Source: CALAMD01 sp035301345
GTDB taxonomy: Bacteria; Bacillota; Bacilli; Bacillales; Amphibacillaceae
Direction: 5' to 3'
NCBI GenBank assembly: GCA_035301345.1
Contig: DATGUM010000009.1
Location: 5,819-69,818, forward strand
Length of the DNA stretch: 64,000 bases
Under the pieces are notes generated by a model. That model was given only the letters and a program-made list of their open reading frames with translations. It did not search any database and was not told where the DNA came from. The position numbers and the translations under genes were made by a program. Positions within the stretch are counted from its first letter, which is position 1, and every line of letters begins with the position of its first letter. Below, one piece after another: positions 8,814-17,644 of this stretch.

Positions 8814-10160
8814 TTATTGTGCAGTTTGTCTCGTTCTTGCAATAATACTAGTAATAATCATCACGACAAGTGCAGGTAGAATCCATCCGAGTCCTTCAGA
8901 TGAAAGTGGTAAGTATTTGTTAAAGAATGTAATGATTGGTTGGAAAGCACCTGCATCCTCAAATCCAAGTGACTGATACAATGCTTTCACACCATCAAAG
9001 ATACTAATAATAAATGTTATTCCAACAGTCGCTACGTAAACAGATTGTTTATGGTTAAAGAATGGTGAAGCGAACGTTAAAATCATAATGACCATTGCTA
9101 ACGGATATAAGAACATTAATACAGGTAATGAAAATGTAATGATGTTCGTTAAGCCGAAGTTAGCGAATATGAACGTAATGACACTAAAGAACATCACTAA
9201 CGTTTTATAACTAATACGAGGCAGTAATGTATGGAAATACTCTGCGTTTGCTGTAATTAGTCCGATTGCAGTTGTTAAACACGCAAGCGTAATGACGATA
9301 GCGAGTAAAATTTGTCCGAACGTACCGAAATAGTAGCCAGCAGTTCCGCTTAAAACGGGTCCACCATTATCAAAAAGTTCTAAAACGGACGTACTCGTTG
9401 CTCCTAAATAAGCAATACCGACATAAATAACTGCCAGTAAAATGATCGCTACGAGTCCAGATTTAGCAATTTCAGTAAAGATTTTACGTTTTTCAGTGAC
9501 ACCAAATGAGCGAATCGCTTGAATAACGATAATACCGAATACGAGTGAAGCGAGGGCGTCCATCGTATTGTACCCTTCAAGAAAACCGTTAATAAATGCG
9601 TTTGTTTCATATGACTCATGTGGCGAGCCAATTGGTCCCATCGGCTTAAATATAACGACTAATAATAAGCTAACGAGTAAAAAGACTAAAATAGGTGCCA
9701 TAATCTTCCCGACGTTATTCACGAGTTTGCCTGGATAAGCTGAAAAGAAATAAGCAATCGCAAAAAAGATAAGTGTAAAGATGAGTAAAGCAATGCTCTG
9801 TGAGCCATCAGGAACAAATGATGCAATACCTACTTCAAAGGCTACCGTTCCTGTACGAGGTGCAGCAAAGAAAGGCCCGATTGTTAAATATAAAAGAATT
9901 GTAAATGATAGCCCGTATAAGGGATGGACACGACTAGAGAGCTCTTGTAAATTTTTACTACCGGAAAATCCGATCGCGAGAATACCGAGTAAAGGTAGTC
10001 CGACACCAGTAATTAAAAAGCCGAAGCTCGCTGTCCATACGTGGTCACCTGAATATTGACCAAGCTGTGCCGGGAAAATTAAGTTTCCTGCACCAAAAAA
10101 TAATGCAAATAGCATAAATCCAATAGCTATACTTGCACTCGTTGAAAGTTTATTATTCAT
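8814..10160 (-). CDS. brnQ: Branched-chain amino acid:cation symporter BrnQ
   Basis: This multi-pass transporter of 448 residues brings leucine, isoleucine and valine into the cell with a cation. The family opening is clear: 'MNNKLSTSASIAIGFMLFALFFGAGNLIFP', where 'FALFFGAGNLIFP' is diagnostic of LIVCS/BrnQ proteins, followed by about twelve helices. The frame extends to an ATG at 10175, but the ATG at 10160 is preferred: GGAGAG lies seven bases before it and BrnQ proteins normally begin at this point. It is monocistronic, with its own terminator. Confidence 0.92.
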   Translation of the reverse strand: MNNKLSTSASIAIGFMLFALFFGAGNLIFPAQLGQYSGDHVWTASFGFLITGVGLPLLGILAIGFSGSKNLQELSSRVHPLYGLSFTILLYLTIGPFFAAPRTGTVAFEVGIASFVPDGSQSIALLIFTLIFFAIAYFFSAYPGKLVNNVGKIMAPILVFLLVSLLLVVIFKPMGPIGSPHESYETNAFINGFLEGYNTMDALASLVFGIIVIQAIRSFGVTEKRKIFTEIAKSGLVAIILLAVIYVGIAYLGATSTSVLELFDNGGPVLSGTAGYYFGTFGQILLAIVITLACLTTAIGLITANAEYFHTLLPRISYKTLVMFFSVITFIFANFGLTNIITFSLPVLMFLYPLAMVIMILTFASPFFNHKQSVYVATVGITFIISIFDGVKALYQSLGFEDAGAFQPIITFFNKYLPLSSEGLGWILPALVVMIITSIIARTRQTAQ

Positions 10161-10352
10161 TATGAATCTCTCCATTTATTCCAATTGTTTTTAAAGAAAT
10201 GAACCTTCACAATTGTCGCATAATTATGTTCATAAAATCAAGTGTATTTAGAAGTTGTTAAATGATTTTAATATAAATGTTTTTGTAAAAGTAGGTTAGA
10301 AAGAATAATCCTATTATGTTATAATTAGCCATTAAAAGAAGAGGTGATTTTA

Positions 10353-10898
10353 ATGACAACAATTATTATTATTGTCGTAATTGTCCTTATTGGGCTATAT
10401 GTTATGTCCCAATATAATGGCATGATTAAATTGCGTAACTGGGTGCAAGAATCTTGGCATCAAATTGATGTTCAGTTACAAAGACGGCATGATTTAATAC
10501 CTAATTTAGTAAACACAGTTAAAGGATATGCAACCCATGAACAAGAAACGTTAGAGAAAGTTATTCAGGCGAGAAATCAACTCGTCGAAGGTACGCCTCA
10601 AGAAAGAATTGAAGCAGATAACCAAATTCAAGAAACATTGCGTTCAATTTTTGCTTTATCAGAGTCATATCCAGACTTAAAGGCGAATGAAAACTTCTTA
10701 AAACTTCAAGATGAATTAACGGAAACTGAAAACAAAGTTGCGTATTCACGTCAGCTATATAATAAAACGGTTGCAGATTACAACATAAAACGTGAGACAT
10801 TTCCAACGAATATTATTGCAAATATGTTCGGATTTAAGCGAGAAGAGATGTTAGAAGCGCCAGAAGAAAGTCGTGAAGCACCAACTGTTTCATTTTAA
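10353..10898 (+). CDS. lemA: LemA family membrane protein
   Basis: This 181-residue protein has an N-terminal membrane helix (about residues 2-20) and a helical domain with the LemA hallmarks 'WHQIDVQLQRRHDLIPNLVNTVKGYA' and 'YNKTVADYNIKRETFPTNIIA'. LemA proteins are small membrane-anchored proteins of uncertain biochemical role, often encoded beside the HtpX protease, as here. GAGGTG seven bases upstream selects the ATG at 10353 over an in-frame GTG at 10344. htpX follows after 18 bases, so the two form an operon. Confidence 0.9.
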   Translation: MTTIIIIVVIVLIGLYVMSQYNGMIKLRNWVQESWHQIDVQLQRRHDLIPNLVNTVKGYATHEQETLEKVIQARNQLVEGTPQERIEADNQIQETLRSIFALSESYPDLKANENFLKLQDELTETENKVAYSRQLYNKTVADYNIKRETFPTNIIANMFGFKREEMLEAPEESREAPTVSF

Positions 10899-10916
10899 TA
10901 GAGAGGGAAAAATAAT

Positions 10917-11810
10917 ATGTTATATAAGCAAATTCAAGATAATAAAAGAAAAACGATTTTGCTCGTTACCCTTTTTGTTAGTCTTACATTAGCCATTGGT
11001 TGGGCTGTCGGATATGCATTTAGTGAAAGTTCGATAAGCGGAATGGTTATTACTGCAATAATTTTAGTCGTTTATATTCCGATGACTTATATGTCAGCAA
11101 GTTCTCAGGTGTTGAAAATGTCTGGAGCAAAAGAAGCAGATCGAAATGAACACGCTCAATTATATGCGATTGTTGAGGAGTTATCACTCGTCTCTCGCGT
11201 TCCGATGCCTAAAGTATATATTATAGATGATCCTGCTTTAAATGCTTTCGCTACAGGCATTAAACCAGAAAAAGGAGCTGTTGCTTTTACGACAGGTCTT
11301 TTAGAAACGCTTAATCGCGAAGAGTTGTCTGGTGTCGTTGCTCACGAGCTCGCTCATATTCGAAATTATGATATTCGTTTAATGACTATTTGTATTGCGC
11401 TTGTCGGTGTTATTATATTAATTGCAGACGTAGGAACGCGCTTCTTCTTTTTCGGTGGAAACAGACGAGGTGGCGGAGGTAAGCGTGGCGGAAATCCAAT
11501 TATAATGATCGTTGCAATCTTACTTATCATACTTGCTCCAATGGCTGCTCAATTTACACGACTTGCTGTGTCGAGAAATAGAGAATACTTGGCAGATGCA
11601 ACAGCCGTTGAATTTACACGTAATCCGGAAGGTCTTGTACGAGCTTTAAGAAAAATTAGCGGAGATACACGAGATGTGAAAAAAGCACAGGAATCTACAG
11701 CGTCTATGTACATTTCGCGTCCACTTAAAAAGAAGAAGAAAAATAGAAATAATATGTGGTCAACGCACCCGCCGATTGAAGATCGCATTAAACGATTACA
11801 AGAGATGTGA
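10917..11810 (+). CDS. htpX: Membrane zinc metalloprotease HtpX
   Basis: This 297-residue M48 peptidase degrades damaged membrane proteins at the cytoplasmic face. Two N-terminal helices (about residues 16-33 and 38-56) precede the catalytic H143-E-L-A-H147 zinc motif in 'VAHELAHIRNYD'. A second hydrophobic pair follows, then the third zinc ligand in 'NREYLADATAV', and the family end 'STHPPIEDRIKRLQ'. A Gly/Arg-rich loop ('GGNRRGGGGKRGG') lies between the helices after the active site. It is coupled to lemA, and a GC-rich terminator follows. Confidence 0.93.
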   Translation: MLYKQIQDNKRKTILLVTLFVSLTLAIGWAVGYAFSESSISGMVITAIILVVYIPMTYMSASSQVLKMSGAKEADRNEHAQLYAIVEELSLVSRVPMPKVYIIDDPALNAFATGIKPEKGAVAFTTGLLETLNREELSGVVAHELAHIRNYDIRLMTICIALVGVIILIADVGTRFFFFGGNRRGGGGKRGGNPIIMIVAILLIILAPMAAQFTRLAVSRNREYLADATAVEFTRNPEGLVRALRKISGDTRDVKKAQESTASMYISRPLKKKKKNRNNMWSTHPPIEDRIKRLQEM

Positions 11811-11844
11811 AACGAATCATTTTTCTTTCATATGACTGATTTAT

Positions 11845-11887
11845 GCCCCATTAGTTAGCATGTTCGCTAACTTGTGGGGTATTTTTA
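11845..11887 (+). terminator. Terminator of lemA-htpX
   Basis: GCCCCATTAGTTAGC at 11845-11859 pairs, with small mismatches, with GCTAACTTGTGGGGT at 11866-11880, and ATTTTTAT follows. Confidence 0.8.
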
Positions 11888-12028
11888 TAGGATAAAAAGG
11901 CTTTTAAAATGTTGCGATGTCGTCTGGTGATCTATTGACTTAATTTTCTGAAGGCAATGATGTTGCCCGATTACGCCAATATCTATATAATAAGATGTAT
12001 GAATTTTATATAAAGGGAGAGGCGTCCG

Positions 12029-12937
12029 TTGCCAATAAATATACCAGAACAGTTACCAGCAGGAGAAAAGCTTAGAGAAGAAAAAATATTCGTGATGGAT
12101 GAAGATCGTGCTAAAACACAAGATATCCGTCCATTAAATATCATTATATTAAATTTAATGCCCGAGAAAGAAAAGACAGAATTACAACTTTTAAGGCTAT
12201 TAGGTAATACACCGTTGCAAGTAAACATTACATTTTTGCATACAGCAACACACCTTTCGAAAAATGTGAGTAAATCACATTTAGAGTCATTTTATACAAC
12301 TTTTTCAGAAGTGAAAGATCGTCGCTTTGATGGCATGATCATTACAGGTGCTCCGATTGAACATTTACCATTTGAAGAAGTGAATTACTGGGAAGAGTTA
12401 ACAGAAATTATGGATTGGTCGAAAGAGAATGTGACGTCTGTGCTTCATATTTGTTGGGGTGCACAAGCTGCACTGTATCACCATTACGGGATTGATAAGT
12501 ATGAGCTAGATAAAAAGTGTTTCGGCGTTTATTCGCATCACATCACAGACTCAACGTTAAGAATCGTCCGTGGGTTTGATGAATTATATCGTGCACCACA
12601 TTCGCGTTACACATCTGTTTCGATGGAGGAAATAAAAAAACATCCGGAATTAAAAGTATTGTCATATTCAGATGATGTTGGTGTATTCATGGTGAAATCT
12701 CGTGATAATAAACATATTATGCTCACTGGTCACTTGGAATATGATGCAACGACATTAGCAGAAGAGTATGAAAGAGATGTAAACAAAGGTATTAACATAG
12801 ATATACCAGAAAATTACTATCCAGATGATGATCCGACGCAACGCCCACTAAATACGTGGCGTTCACACACACACTTACTTTTTTCTAACTGGTTAAACTA
12901 TTATGTTTACCAAGAAACACCGTACGATTGGGAATAA
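12029..12937 (+). CDS. metA: Homoserine O-acetyltransferase MetA
   Basis: This 302-residue cytosolic enzyme of the MetA/HTS family acylates homoserine in the first committed step of methionine synthesis. 'HICWGAQAALYHHYGI' holds the catalytic Cys. 'GAPIEHLPFEEVNYWEEL' places a glutamate at residue 111, the position that in characterised MetA enzymes selects acetyl-CoA (Glu) rather than succinyl-CoA (Gly). O-acetylhomoserine is therefore the expected product, matching the MetY encoded at 57.0 kb. The start is TTG at 12029 with GGGAGAGG six bases upstream. No SAM riboswitch is visible here, unlike at metY. Confidence 0.93.
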   Translation: MPINIPEQLPAGEKLREEKIFVMDEDRAKTQDIRPLNIIILNLMPEKEKTELQLLRLLGNTPLQVNITFLHTATHLSKNVSKSHLESFYTTFSEVKDRRFDGMIITGAPIEHLPFEEVNYWEELTEIMDWSKENVTSVLHICWGAQAALYHHYGIDKYELDKKCFGVYSHHITDSTLRIVRGFDELYRAPHSRYTSVSMEEIKKHPELKVLSYSDDVGVFMVKSRDNKHIMLTGHLEYDATTLAEEYERDVNKGINIDIPENYYPDDDPTQRPLNTWRSHTHLLFSNWLNYYVYQETPYDWE

Positions 12938-12940
12938 TGT

Positions 12941-12998
12941 AAAAAAGCTCTTAGGAAATGAAGTCAGTTCAGCGACTCCTTTTCTAAGAGCTTTCTTT
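12941..12998. terminator. Terminator shared by metA and modC
   Basis: AAGCTCTTAG (12945-12954) pairs with CTAAGAGCTT (12984-12993), flanked by A and T runs. It lies between convergent genes, and its right arm overlaps the end of modC. Confidence 0.8.
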
Positions 12999-13625
12999 TA
13001 TTTGTTCGGTTCGGTAGATTGTTCCGTCTTTCATGTGCAATACGCGGTGTGCTAGTTTACGGGCTTCGTCCTTACTATGCGTGACTAAAATAATTGGGAT
13101 ACGCCATCGTTTATGAATATGAATGAGTTGCTCGTGACTGCGCGTCCTTGTGTCATCATCTAACGCTGAAAATGGTTCATCTAAAAGTAGAAGTTTAGGC
13201 TCAGCAGCAATTGCCCGTGCAAGAGCGACTCGTTGTTTTTCGCCTCCCGAAATTTCGTGAGGATACTTATCTGTTAGATGGTTAATACCGAGTTCTTGTA
13301 AAAGTTGTTTTATGAATGATTCGTCTTTTATTGCGTAAGCGATATTTTTCCAAACAGTCATATGGGGAAATAATGCGTAATCTTGAAAGACGTATCCAAT
13401 ATGACGTTTTTGAATGGGAAGGTCTGTTTTATTTTCTTCATATAAGAGCGTTTCGTTTAAAGAGATTGTTCCACTATCAGGAGACGTTAATCCAGCGATA
13501 CTGTTAAGGATGCTCGATTTTCCTGCGCCAGATGGCCCAGAGAGAACGACAATTTCATTATTCACTTGTAGCGTTGCTCGTAATAAAAAATGTGGTAATT
13601 GTTTTTCTATATCGACGAATAACAT
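12984..13625 (-). CDS. modC: Molybdate ABC transporter ATP-binding protein ModC (short form)
   Basis: This ATPase drives molybdate uptake with ModA and ModB. Walker A 'GPSGAGKSS', signature 'ISGGEKQR' and Walker B 'LLLLDEP' are present. At 213 residues it is much shorter than the roughly 350-residue ModC of proteobacteria because the C-terminal molybdate-binding TOBE domain is missing, so it probably lacks that domain's substrate feedback. The frame opens at 13646, but AGGAGG at 13635-13640 favours the ATG at 13625 (or 13631). It is the last gene of modABC, 24 bases after modB. Confidence 0.88.
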   Translation of the reverse strand: MLFVDIEKQLPHFLLRATLQVNNEIVVLSGPSGAGKSSILNSIAGLTSPDSGTISLNETLLYEENKTDLPIQKRHIGYVFQDYALFPHMTVWKNIAYAIKDESFIKQLLQELGINHLTDKYPHEISGGEKQRVALARAIAAEPKLLLLDEPFSALDDDTRTRSHEQLIHIHKRWRIPIILVTHSKDEARKLAHRVLHMKDGTIYRTEQIKESS

Positions 13626-13649
13626 AGTCATTCTCCTCCTAACCATCGC

Positions 13650-14336
13650 TTACTTTTTTTGTTTGTATCTCATCATGTTTTTCCGGCTCCACCAATTTAA
13701 CCAGAGTATAGCAAAGAATCCTAAAGAAACAATGATAGCAACCCAGAATGTCGCTAATTGTGTATCACCTGATTCAACGGCGAAATATATAGCTAAAGGT
13801 ATTGTATCTGTTACGTTCGGAATAAATCCAGCTAACATAAGTGTTGCCCCGAACTCTCCGAGTGCACGAGCGAATGTTAACACGATACCAGCGAGTAAAC
13901 CTGGCCACGCCAGTGGGAATGATATCGTCCAAAACACTCGCCACTTTGAAGCACCCATCGTATAAGCCGCATTTTCAACGTTAATGTCATATTTCTGAAA
14001 GGCAGCTGAAGCACTTTGATACATGAGAGGAAAGGCAACAACAATGGCTGCAATGATGACTGCATACCACGTAAAAACGATTTGAACATTAAAGGTTTCA
14101 TGTAATAGTTTACCGATAGGACCATTTTTTCCGAAGATATAAAGTAAACCGAATCCGACGACTGTTGGAGGAAGAACGAGTGGTAACATGATGATTGCTT
14201 CAATGACACTCTTGCCAAAAAAGTCATTACGACTTAACAGACGTGCAAGGAAGACAGCTATAATAAATACAATGACTGTCGCAATGGACGCTGTTTTTAA
14301 TGAAAGCCATAATGGTGATAAATGAAGTTCTGACAT
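13650..14336 (-). CDS. modB: Molybdate ABC transporter permease ModB
   Basis: This 228-residue membrane protein has five to six helices and the ATPase-contact loop 'AAYTMGASKWRVFWTISFPLAWPG'. 'ARALGEFGATLMLAG' is a hallmark of molybdate and sulfate permeases. It forms the channel for molybdate delivered by ModA. It lies between modA and modC in one minus-strand operon, with 35 bases between modA and modB. Confidence 0.92.
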   Translation of the reverse strand: MSELHLSPLWLSLKTASIATVIVFIIAVFLARLLSRNDFFGKSVIEAIIMLPLVLPPTVVGFGLLYIFGKNGPIGKLLHETFNVQIVFTWYAVIIAAIVVAFPLMYQSASAAFQKYDINVENAAYTMGASKWRVFWTISFPLAWPGLLAGIVLTFARALGEFGATLMLAGFIPNVTDTIPLAIYFAVESGDTQLATFWVAIIVSLGFFAILWLNWWSRKNMMRYKQKK

Positions 14337-14371
14337 GTTCTTTCCCCCACTTTATATCAAACAGATACGGA

Positions 14372-15154
14372 TTATGAAGAAAATCCGTAGTTTTCAAATA
14401 TTTCTTGTGCTTCTTTTGATGTTAAAAATTGTGCAAAGTCTTCTGTTGCTTCAATATGTTCGCTATCTTTCACGATCATCATCGGATAAACGATTGGTTC
14501 ATGTGAATCACTAGGTGCTGTATCAATAATATGAATGTCATCACTACTCATTGCGTCACTTTCATAGACAAAGCCAATGTCAGCATTTTGTGACTCTATG
14601 TATGTGAGCACTTGGCGAACATCTTTTGCATAGACAACTTTTTCCGAAAGTTCATCCCATAAGTCCATTGATTCTAAAGCTTCTTTCGTATAAGCTCCAG
14701 CAGGGACTGTTTCAGGATTTCCAACGGCAATTTGTTCAATTTCTTCACTATTTATCGTATCAAACGTATCAAAAGAAAAATCAGTTGCTTGATGAGTGAT
14801 TAAAACGAGTTTGTTTTTCGTTAAAATTTCATATGAATCTTCGACCATTAAATCTTCTTCACTAAGCGTGTCCATCCATTCTTCATTAGCAGAAATAAAT
14901 AAGTCTGTCGGGGCGCCTTGCTGAATTTGTTGGGCAAGCGTTCCTGAGCCAGCTAAGTTGAATGAAATAGAGACGTCGTTTTCATTTTCATATATTTGTT
15001 TAATATCTTCAAGCGCATCTGTTAAACTAATAGCAGCAGAGACAGTTATTAAAACGTCTTCATCTTGATCATTTTGCTCAGTTGCCGAAGAACAACTGAT
15101 AAGAAAAACAGACATGAAGATAATTAAATATGATATAAGGGTGCCTTTTTTCAC
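14372..15154 (-). CDS. modA: Molybdate-binding lipoprotein ModA
   Basis: This 260-residue lipoprotein captures molybdate outside the membrane. The signal peptide ends in a 'FLISC' lipobox and the mature domain shows the ModA pattern 'LITVSAAISLTDALEDI', 'FNLAGSGTLAQQIQQGAPTDLFISAN' and 'YIESQNADIGFVYESDA'. The frame begins at a GTG at 15163, but the GTG at 15154 is preferred because AGGAG lies eight bases before it and it yields a normal signal peptide. Molybdenum is required by the NarG encoded downstream. A palindromic operator separates it from the divergent regulator gene. Confidence 0.92.
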   Translation of the reverse strand: MKKGTLISYLIIFMSVFLISCSSATEQNDQDEDVLITVSAAISLTDALEDIKQIYENENDVSISFNLAGSGTLAQQIQQGAPTDLFISANEEWMDTLSEEDLMVEDSYEILTKNKLVLITHQATDFSFDTFDTINSEEIEQIAVGNPETVPAGAYTKEALESMDLWDELSEKVVYAKDVRQVLTYIESQNADIGFVYESDAMSSDDIHIIDTAPSDSHEPIVYPMMIVKDSEHIEATEDFAQFLTSKEAQEIFENYGFSS

Positions 15155-15185
15155 GTAAATCACTCCTGTTTTTAAAATATTAAAT

Positions 15186-15227
15186 ATATCTAGTTATAAC
15201 TGGATATAACTAATTATAACTAGATAT
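15186..15227. promoter_or_regulatory. Palindromic operator in the modA/regulator intergenic region
   Basis: ATATCTAGTTATAA (15186-15199) and TTATAACTAGATAT (15214-15227) form a perfect 14-base inverted repeat with a 14-base spacer. The spacer contains a further ATATAACT copy. The general look, TATAA half-sites in dyad symmetry, recalls the E. coli ModE box. It is centred between the divergent genes and is the obvious site for the adjacent regulator. Confidence 0.65.
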
Positions 15228-15266
15228 GCATTTTAGTCAATACTTATATAATAAGAGGTGTTAATG

Positions 15267-16178
15267 ATGCTACATAATGAATCATATACGACGGAAGAAA
15301 TAGCACAGCTATTAAAAGTGTCTAAATTAACGATTTATGATTTAATTAAAAAAGGTGAATTGCGTGCTTATCGTGTGGGGCGCCAGATGCGAATAGATGC
15401 TGTGGATCTTGAGGCATATAAAAGAAAAGGAAAAGCAGTCAAGATGGAAAAGACGTCTGGAGAAACGAATGATGATACGCGCTCGATTATTATTAGTGGG
15501 CAAGATAGTAGTTTAGATGTTTTTTCTCGTGCATTAGAAAAGAGAACTGACTCGTATAAGCCGCTGCGTTCACAAGTGGGTAGTCTCGACAGTTTAATAA
15601 ATATGTATAACGGGAGAGCAGATATCGTCAGTACACATTTATTAGATGGGGAAACAGGAACATATAATGTACCTTACGTCAAAAGGTTACTCGTCAGTCA
15701 CTCATTTGTTGTTGTGAAATTTATTAAGCGACAAGCGGGATTATATGTCGCTAAAGATAATCCGAAAAACATTTTTACGTGGGCGGATTTGAAACGAGAA
15801 GACGTACGTATCGTTAATCGCGAGCAAGGTGCAGGTTCACGTGTATTACTCGATGAACAATTAAAAAAGATAAATGTTCATACGTCACTTATTCGTGGAT
15901 ACGATCATATACAGACGAGCCATTTAAGCGTTGCAGCAGCTATTGCAAATGAAGCGGCAGATGTAGGCGTTGGTATTGAACAACCGACAAAATTAGCTAA
16001 TATCGATTTTGTGCCTTTGATTACAGAGAATTATGATTTAGTGATGTTAAAGACAGAAGAGAACAATCATTTAATTGAAGAAGTGCTACGCATATTACGT
16101 GACGATAGCTTTCAAAATGAATTAAATTTATTAGGCTATGATACTGAAAACATCGGCGATATTATTTACGAGCAGTAG
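15267..16178 (+). CDS. Helix-turn-helix / periplasmic-binding-like transcription regulator, probable molybdate regulator
   Basis: This protein of about 303 residues joins an excisionase-type helix-turn-helix ('YTTEEIAQLLKVSKLTIYDLIKKGELRAYRVG', residues ~7-40) to a cytoplasmic PBP-like domain (residues ~75-295) with 'SLDSLINMYNGRADIVSTHLLDGETG' and 'REQGAGSRVLLDEQ'. Similar two-domain proteins beside molybdate transporters are taken to sense molybdate or tungstate and regulate modABC. The divergent position and the palindrome between the genes support that role. Possible starts are GTG 15258, ATG 15264 and ATG 15267; AAGAGG spacing favours the last. Confidence 0.82.
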   Translation: MLHNESYTTEEIAQLLKVSKLTIYDLIKKGELRAYRVGRQMRIDAVDLEAYKRKGKAVKMEKTSGETNDDTRSIIISGQDSSLDVFSRALEKRTDSYKPLRSQVGSLDSLINMYNGRADIVSTHLLDGETGTYNVPYVKRLLVSHSFVVVKFIKRQAGLYVAKDNPKNIFTWADLKREDVRIVNREQGAGSRVLLDEQLKKINVHTSLIRGYDHIQTSHLSVAAAIANEAADVGVGIEQPTKLANIDFVPLITENYDLVMLKTEENNHLIEEVLRILRDDSFQNELNLLGYDTENIGDIIYEQ

Positions 16179-16377
16179 GGAAGCCACGCTCGATTCATCG
16201 TAGTTAGCAAAATCGTTTAACGATTAAATAATTATTATTTATAAAAGACATAGAAGTGTTTTTAAACGGATTCTTGACGTGCAACGAATATCCCAGCAAG
16301 CAGTACTGTTGACCAAATGCAAAAAAAGTTATATAATTACTATTAGTTCGAGATATATTGATTCGAGGTGAATGATA

Positions 16378-16833
16378 ATGGTTGAAAAAGTAAAAGAAGA
16401 ACGAGATAGTGCACTTTCTTTAAAGCTGTTCGTCGTTTTAAGTCGTGCCATCCAATCGATACAGAAGCAAGTAGCGAAAGATATAAAGAAGTACGGCATG
16501 AATCAAACAGAGTTTGCTGTGTTAGAACTGTTATACCATAAAGGGGAGCAGCCGATTCAAAAAATTGGCCAAAAAGTACTCTTGGCGAGTAGTAGTATTA
16601 CGTATGTCGTCGATAAGTTAGAAAAGAAAGAGTTCTTATCGAGAAAAGCGTGTCCAAGAGATAGACGCGTGACGTACGCTGAAATAACAGAAGAAGGAAA
16701 ACAGTTTATGAATGACGTTTTCCCGAAGCATGAAGCAGAGATACATGAGATTTTCGGAGGGCTAACAGAAGAGGAAAAATCCGAAATGATCGTCCAATTA
16801 AAGAAACTTGGTTTGTATGCAGAAAGTCAGTAA
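16378..16833 (+). CDS. MarR-family transcriptional regulator
   Basis: This 151-residue winged-helix repressor has the MarR core: 'NQTEFAVLELLYHKGEQPIQKIGQKVLLASSSITYVVDKLEKKEFLSRKACPRDRRVTYAEITEEG', that is recognition helix then wing with the D-R-R motif. The start ATG 16378 sits seven bases after GAGGTG. It lies just ahead of wrbA, like MhqR-type quinone sensors of Bacillus, so control of wrbA is likely. A direct repeat TTCGAG at 16347-16352 and 16362-16367, next to its ribosome site, may be part of an operator. One Cys ('KACPRD') lies in the wing. Confidence 0.85.
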   Translation: MVEKVKEERDSALSLKLFVVLSRAIQSIQKQVAKDIKKYGMNQTEFAVLELLYHKGEQPIQKIGQKVLLASSSITYVVDKLEKKEFLSRKACPRDRRVTYAEITEEGKQFMNDVFPKHEAEIHEIFGGLTEEEKSEMIVQLKKLGLYAESQ

Positions 16834-16926
16834 ACAGATGATTTGCATGAATAAAGGACATTTATTAAACTAGTCTATGGTAGATGAGTAAGAGATTAAA
16901 ACATAAGTAGTAGGGAGATAGAACGA

Positions 16927-17541
16927 ATGAATTTAGCAATTGTATATTATAGTTCAACAGGTACGAATTACAAGCTAGCTAACTGGGCAAAAGAAGGTGC
17001 TGAGGAAGCAGGAGCAAACGTAAGAATATTAAAAGTAGAAGAGTTAGCACCACAAGTAGCGATTGATTCAAATCCTGCGTGGGCAGCTCACGTAGAAGAA
17101 ACAAAAGATGTCCCTGTCGTAACACCAGAAGACATAGAGTGGGCAGACGCGATTATCTTTAGTACGCCGACACGTTTCGGAATGATGGCTTCACAAATGA
17201 AGCAATTCTTTGATACGCAAGGTGGTTTATGGGCAACAGGTAAGACAGTTAATAAAGTTGTAAGTGCAATGGTATCAGCTGGTAATGCTCATGGTGGACA
17301 AGAAGCGACGTTGCTTTCATTGTACACAGCAATGATGCATTGGGGCGCAATTATCGTTCCTCCAGGCTATACAGATGATTCGATTTATGCTGCAGGTGGT
17401 AACCCATACGGAACGAGTGTAACGGTTGATGGTGAAGGAAATATGGTTGAAGCTGTTGAGACAGCTGTTAAGCATCAAGCACGCCGTACAGTAGAAGTTG
17501 CACAAAAAGTATCAGGTAAAGAAAAAGTAGCAGTTAGTTAA
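16927..17541 (+). CDS. wrbA: NAD(P)H:quinone oxidoreductase WrbA
   Basis: This 204-residue flavodoxin-like enzyme reduces quinones by two electrons, avoiding semiquinone toxicity. The FMN phosphate loop 'YYSSTGTNYKLA' at the N-terminus, 'STPTRFGMMASQMKQFFDTQGGLWATG' around the isoalloxazine site and 'SAGNAHGGQEATL' are all WrbA-type. Length matches the family. It follows the MarR gene by 93 bases, far enough for its own promoter. A strong terminator follows. Confidence 0.92.
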   Translation: MNLAIVYYSSTGTNYKLANWAKEGAEEAGANVRILKVEELAPQVAIDSNPAWAAHVEETKDVPVVTPEDIEWADAIIFSTPTRFGMMASQMKQFFDTQGGLWATGKTVNKVVSAMVSAGNAHGGQEATLLSLYTAMMHWGAIIVPPGYTDDSIYAAGGNPYGTSVTVDGEGNMVEAVETAVKHQARRTVEVAQKVSGKEKVAVS

Positions 17542-17562
17542 TGGTTGATTTTTAACGTATAT

Positions 17563-17633
17563 AAAGCATCGCCACATTTTGACTGGCTTCGTATTTCGTT
17601 TAACGGAGCCTAACAGTGGGCGGTGCTTTTTTG
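17563..17633 (+). terminator. Terminator of wrbA
   Basis: AAAGCATCGCCAC (17563-17575) pairs with GTGGGCGGTGCTTT (17616-17629) around an inner stem, with a T run. Its A-rich left side could also stop the minus-strand transcript arriving from the DCC gene. Confidence 0.75.
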
Positions 17634-17644
17634 TGTTAATAAGT

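Noticed and set aside
11887..12028. SAM riboswitch before metA
   Set aside because: Looked for the GGGACTGGCCC and GCAACC S-box core; neither is present in the metA leader.
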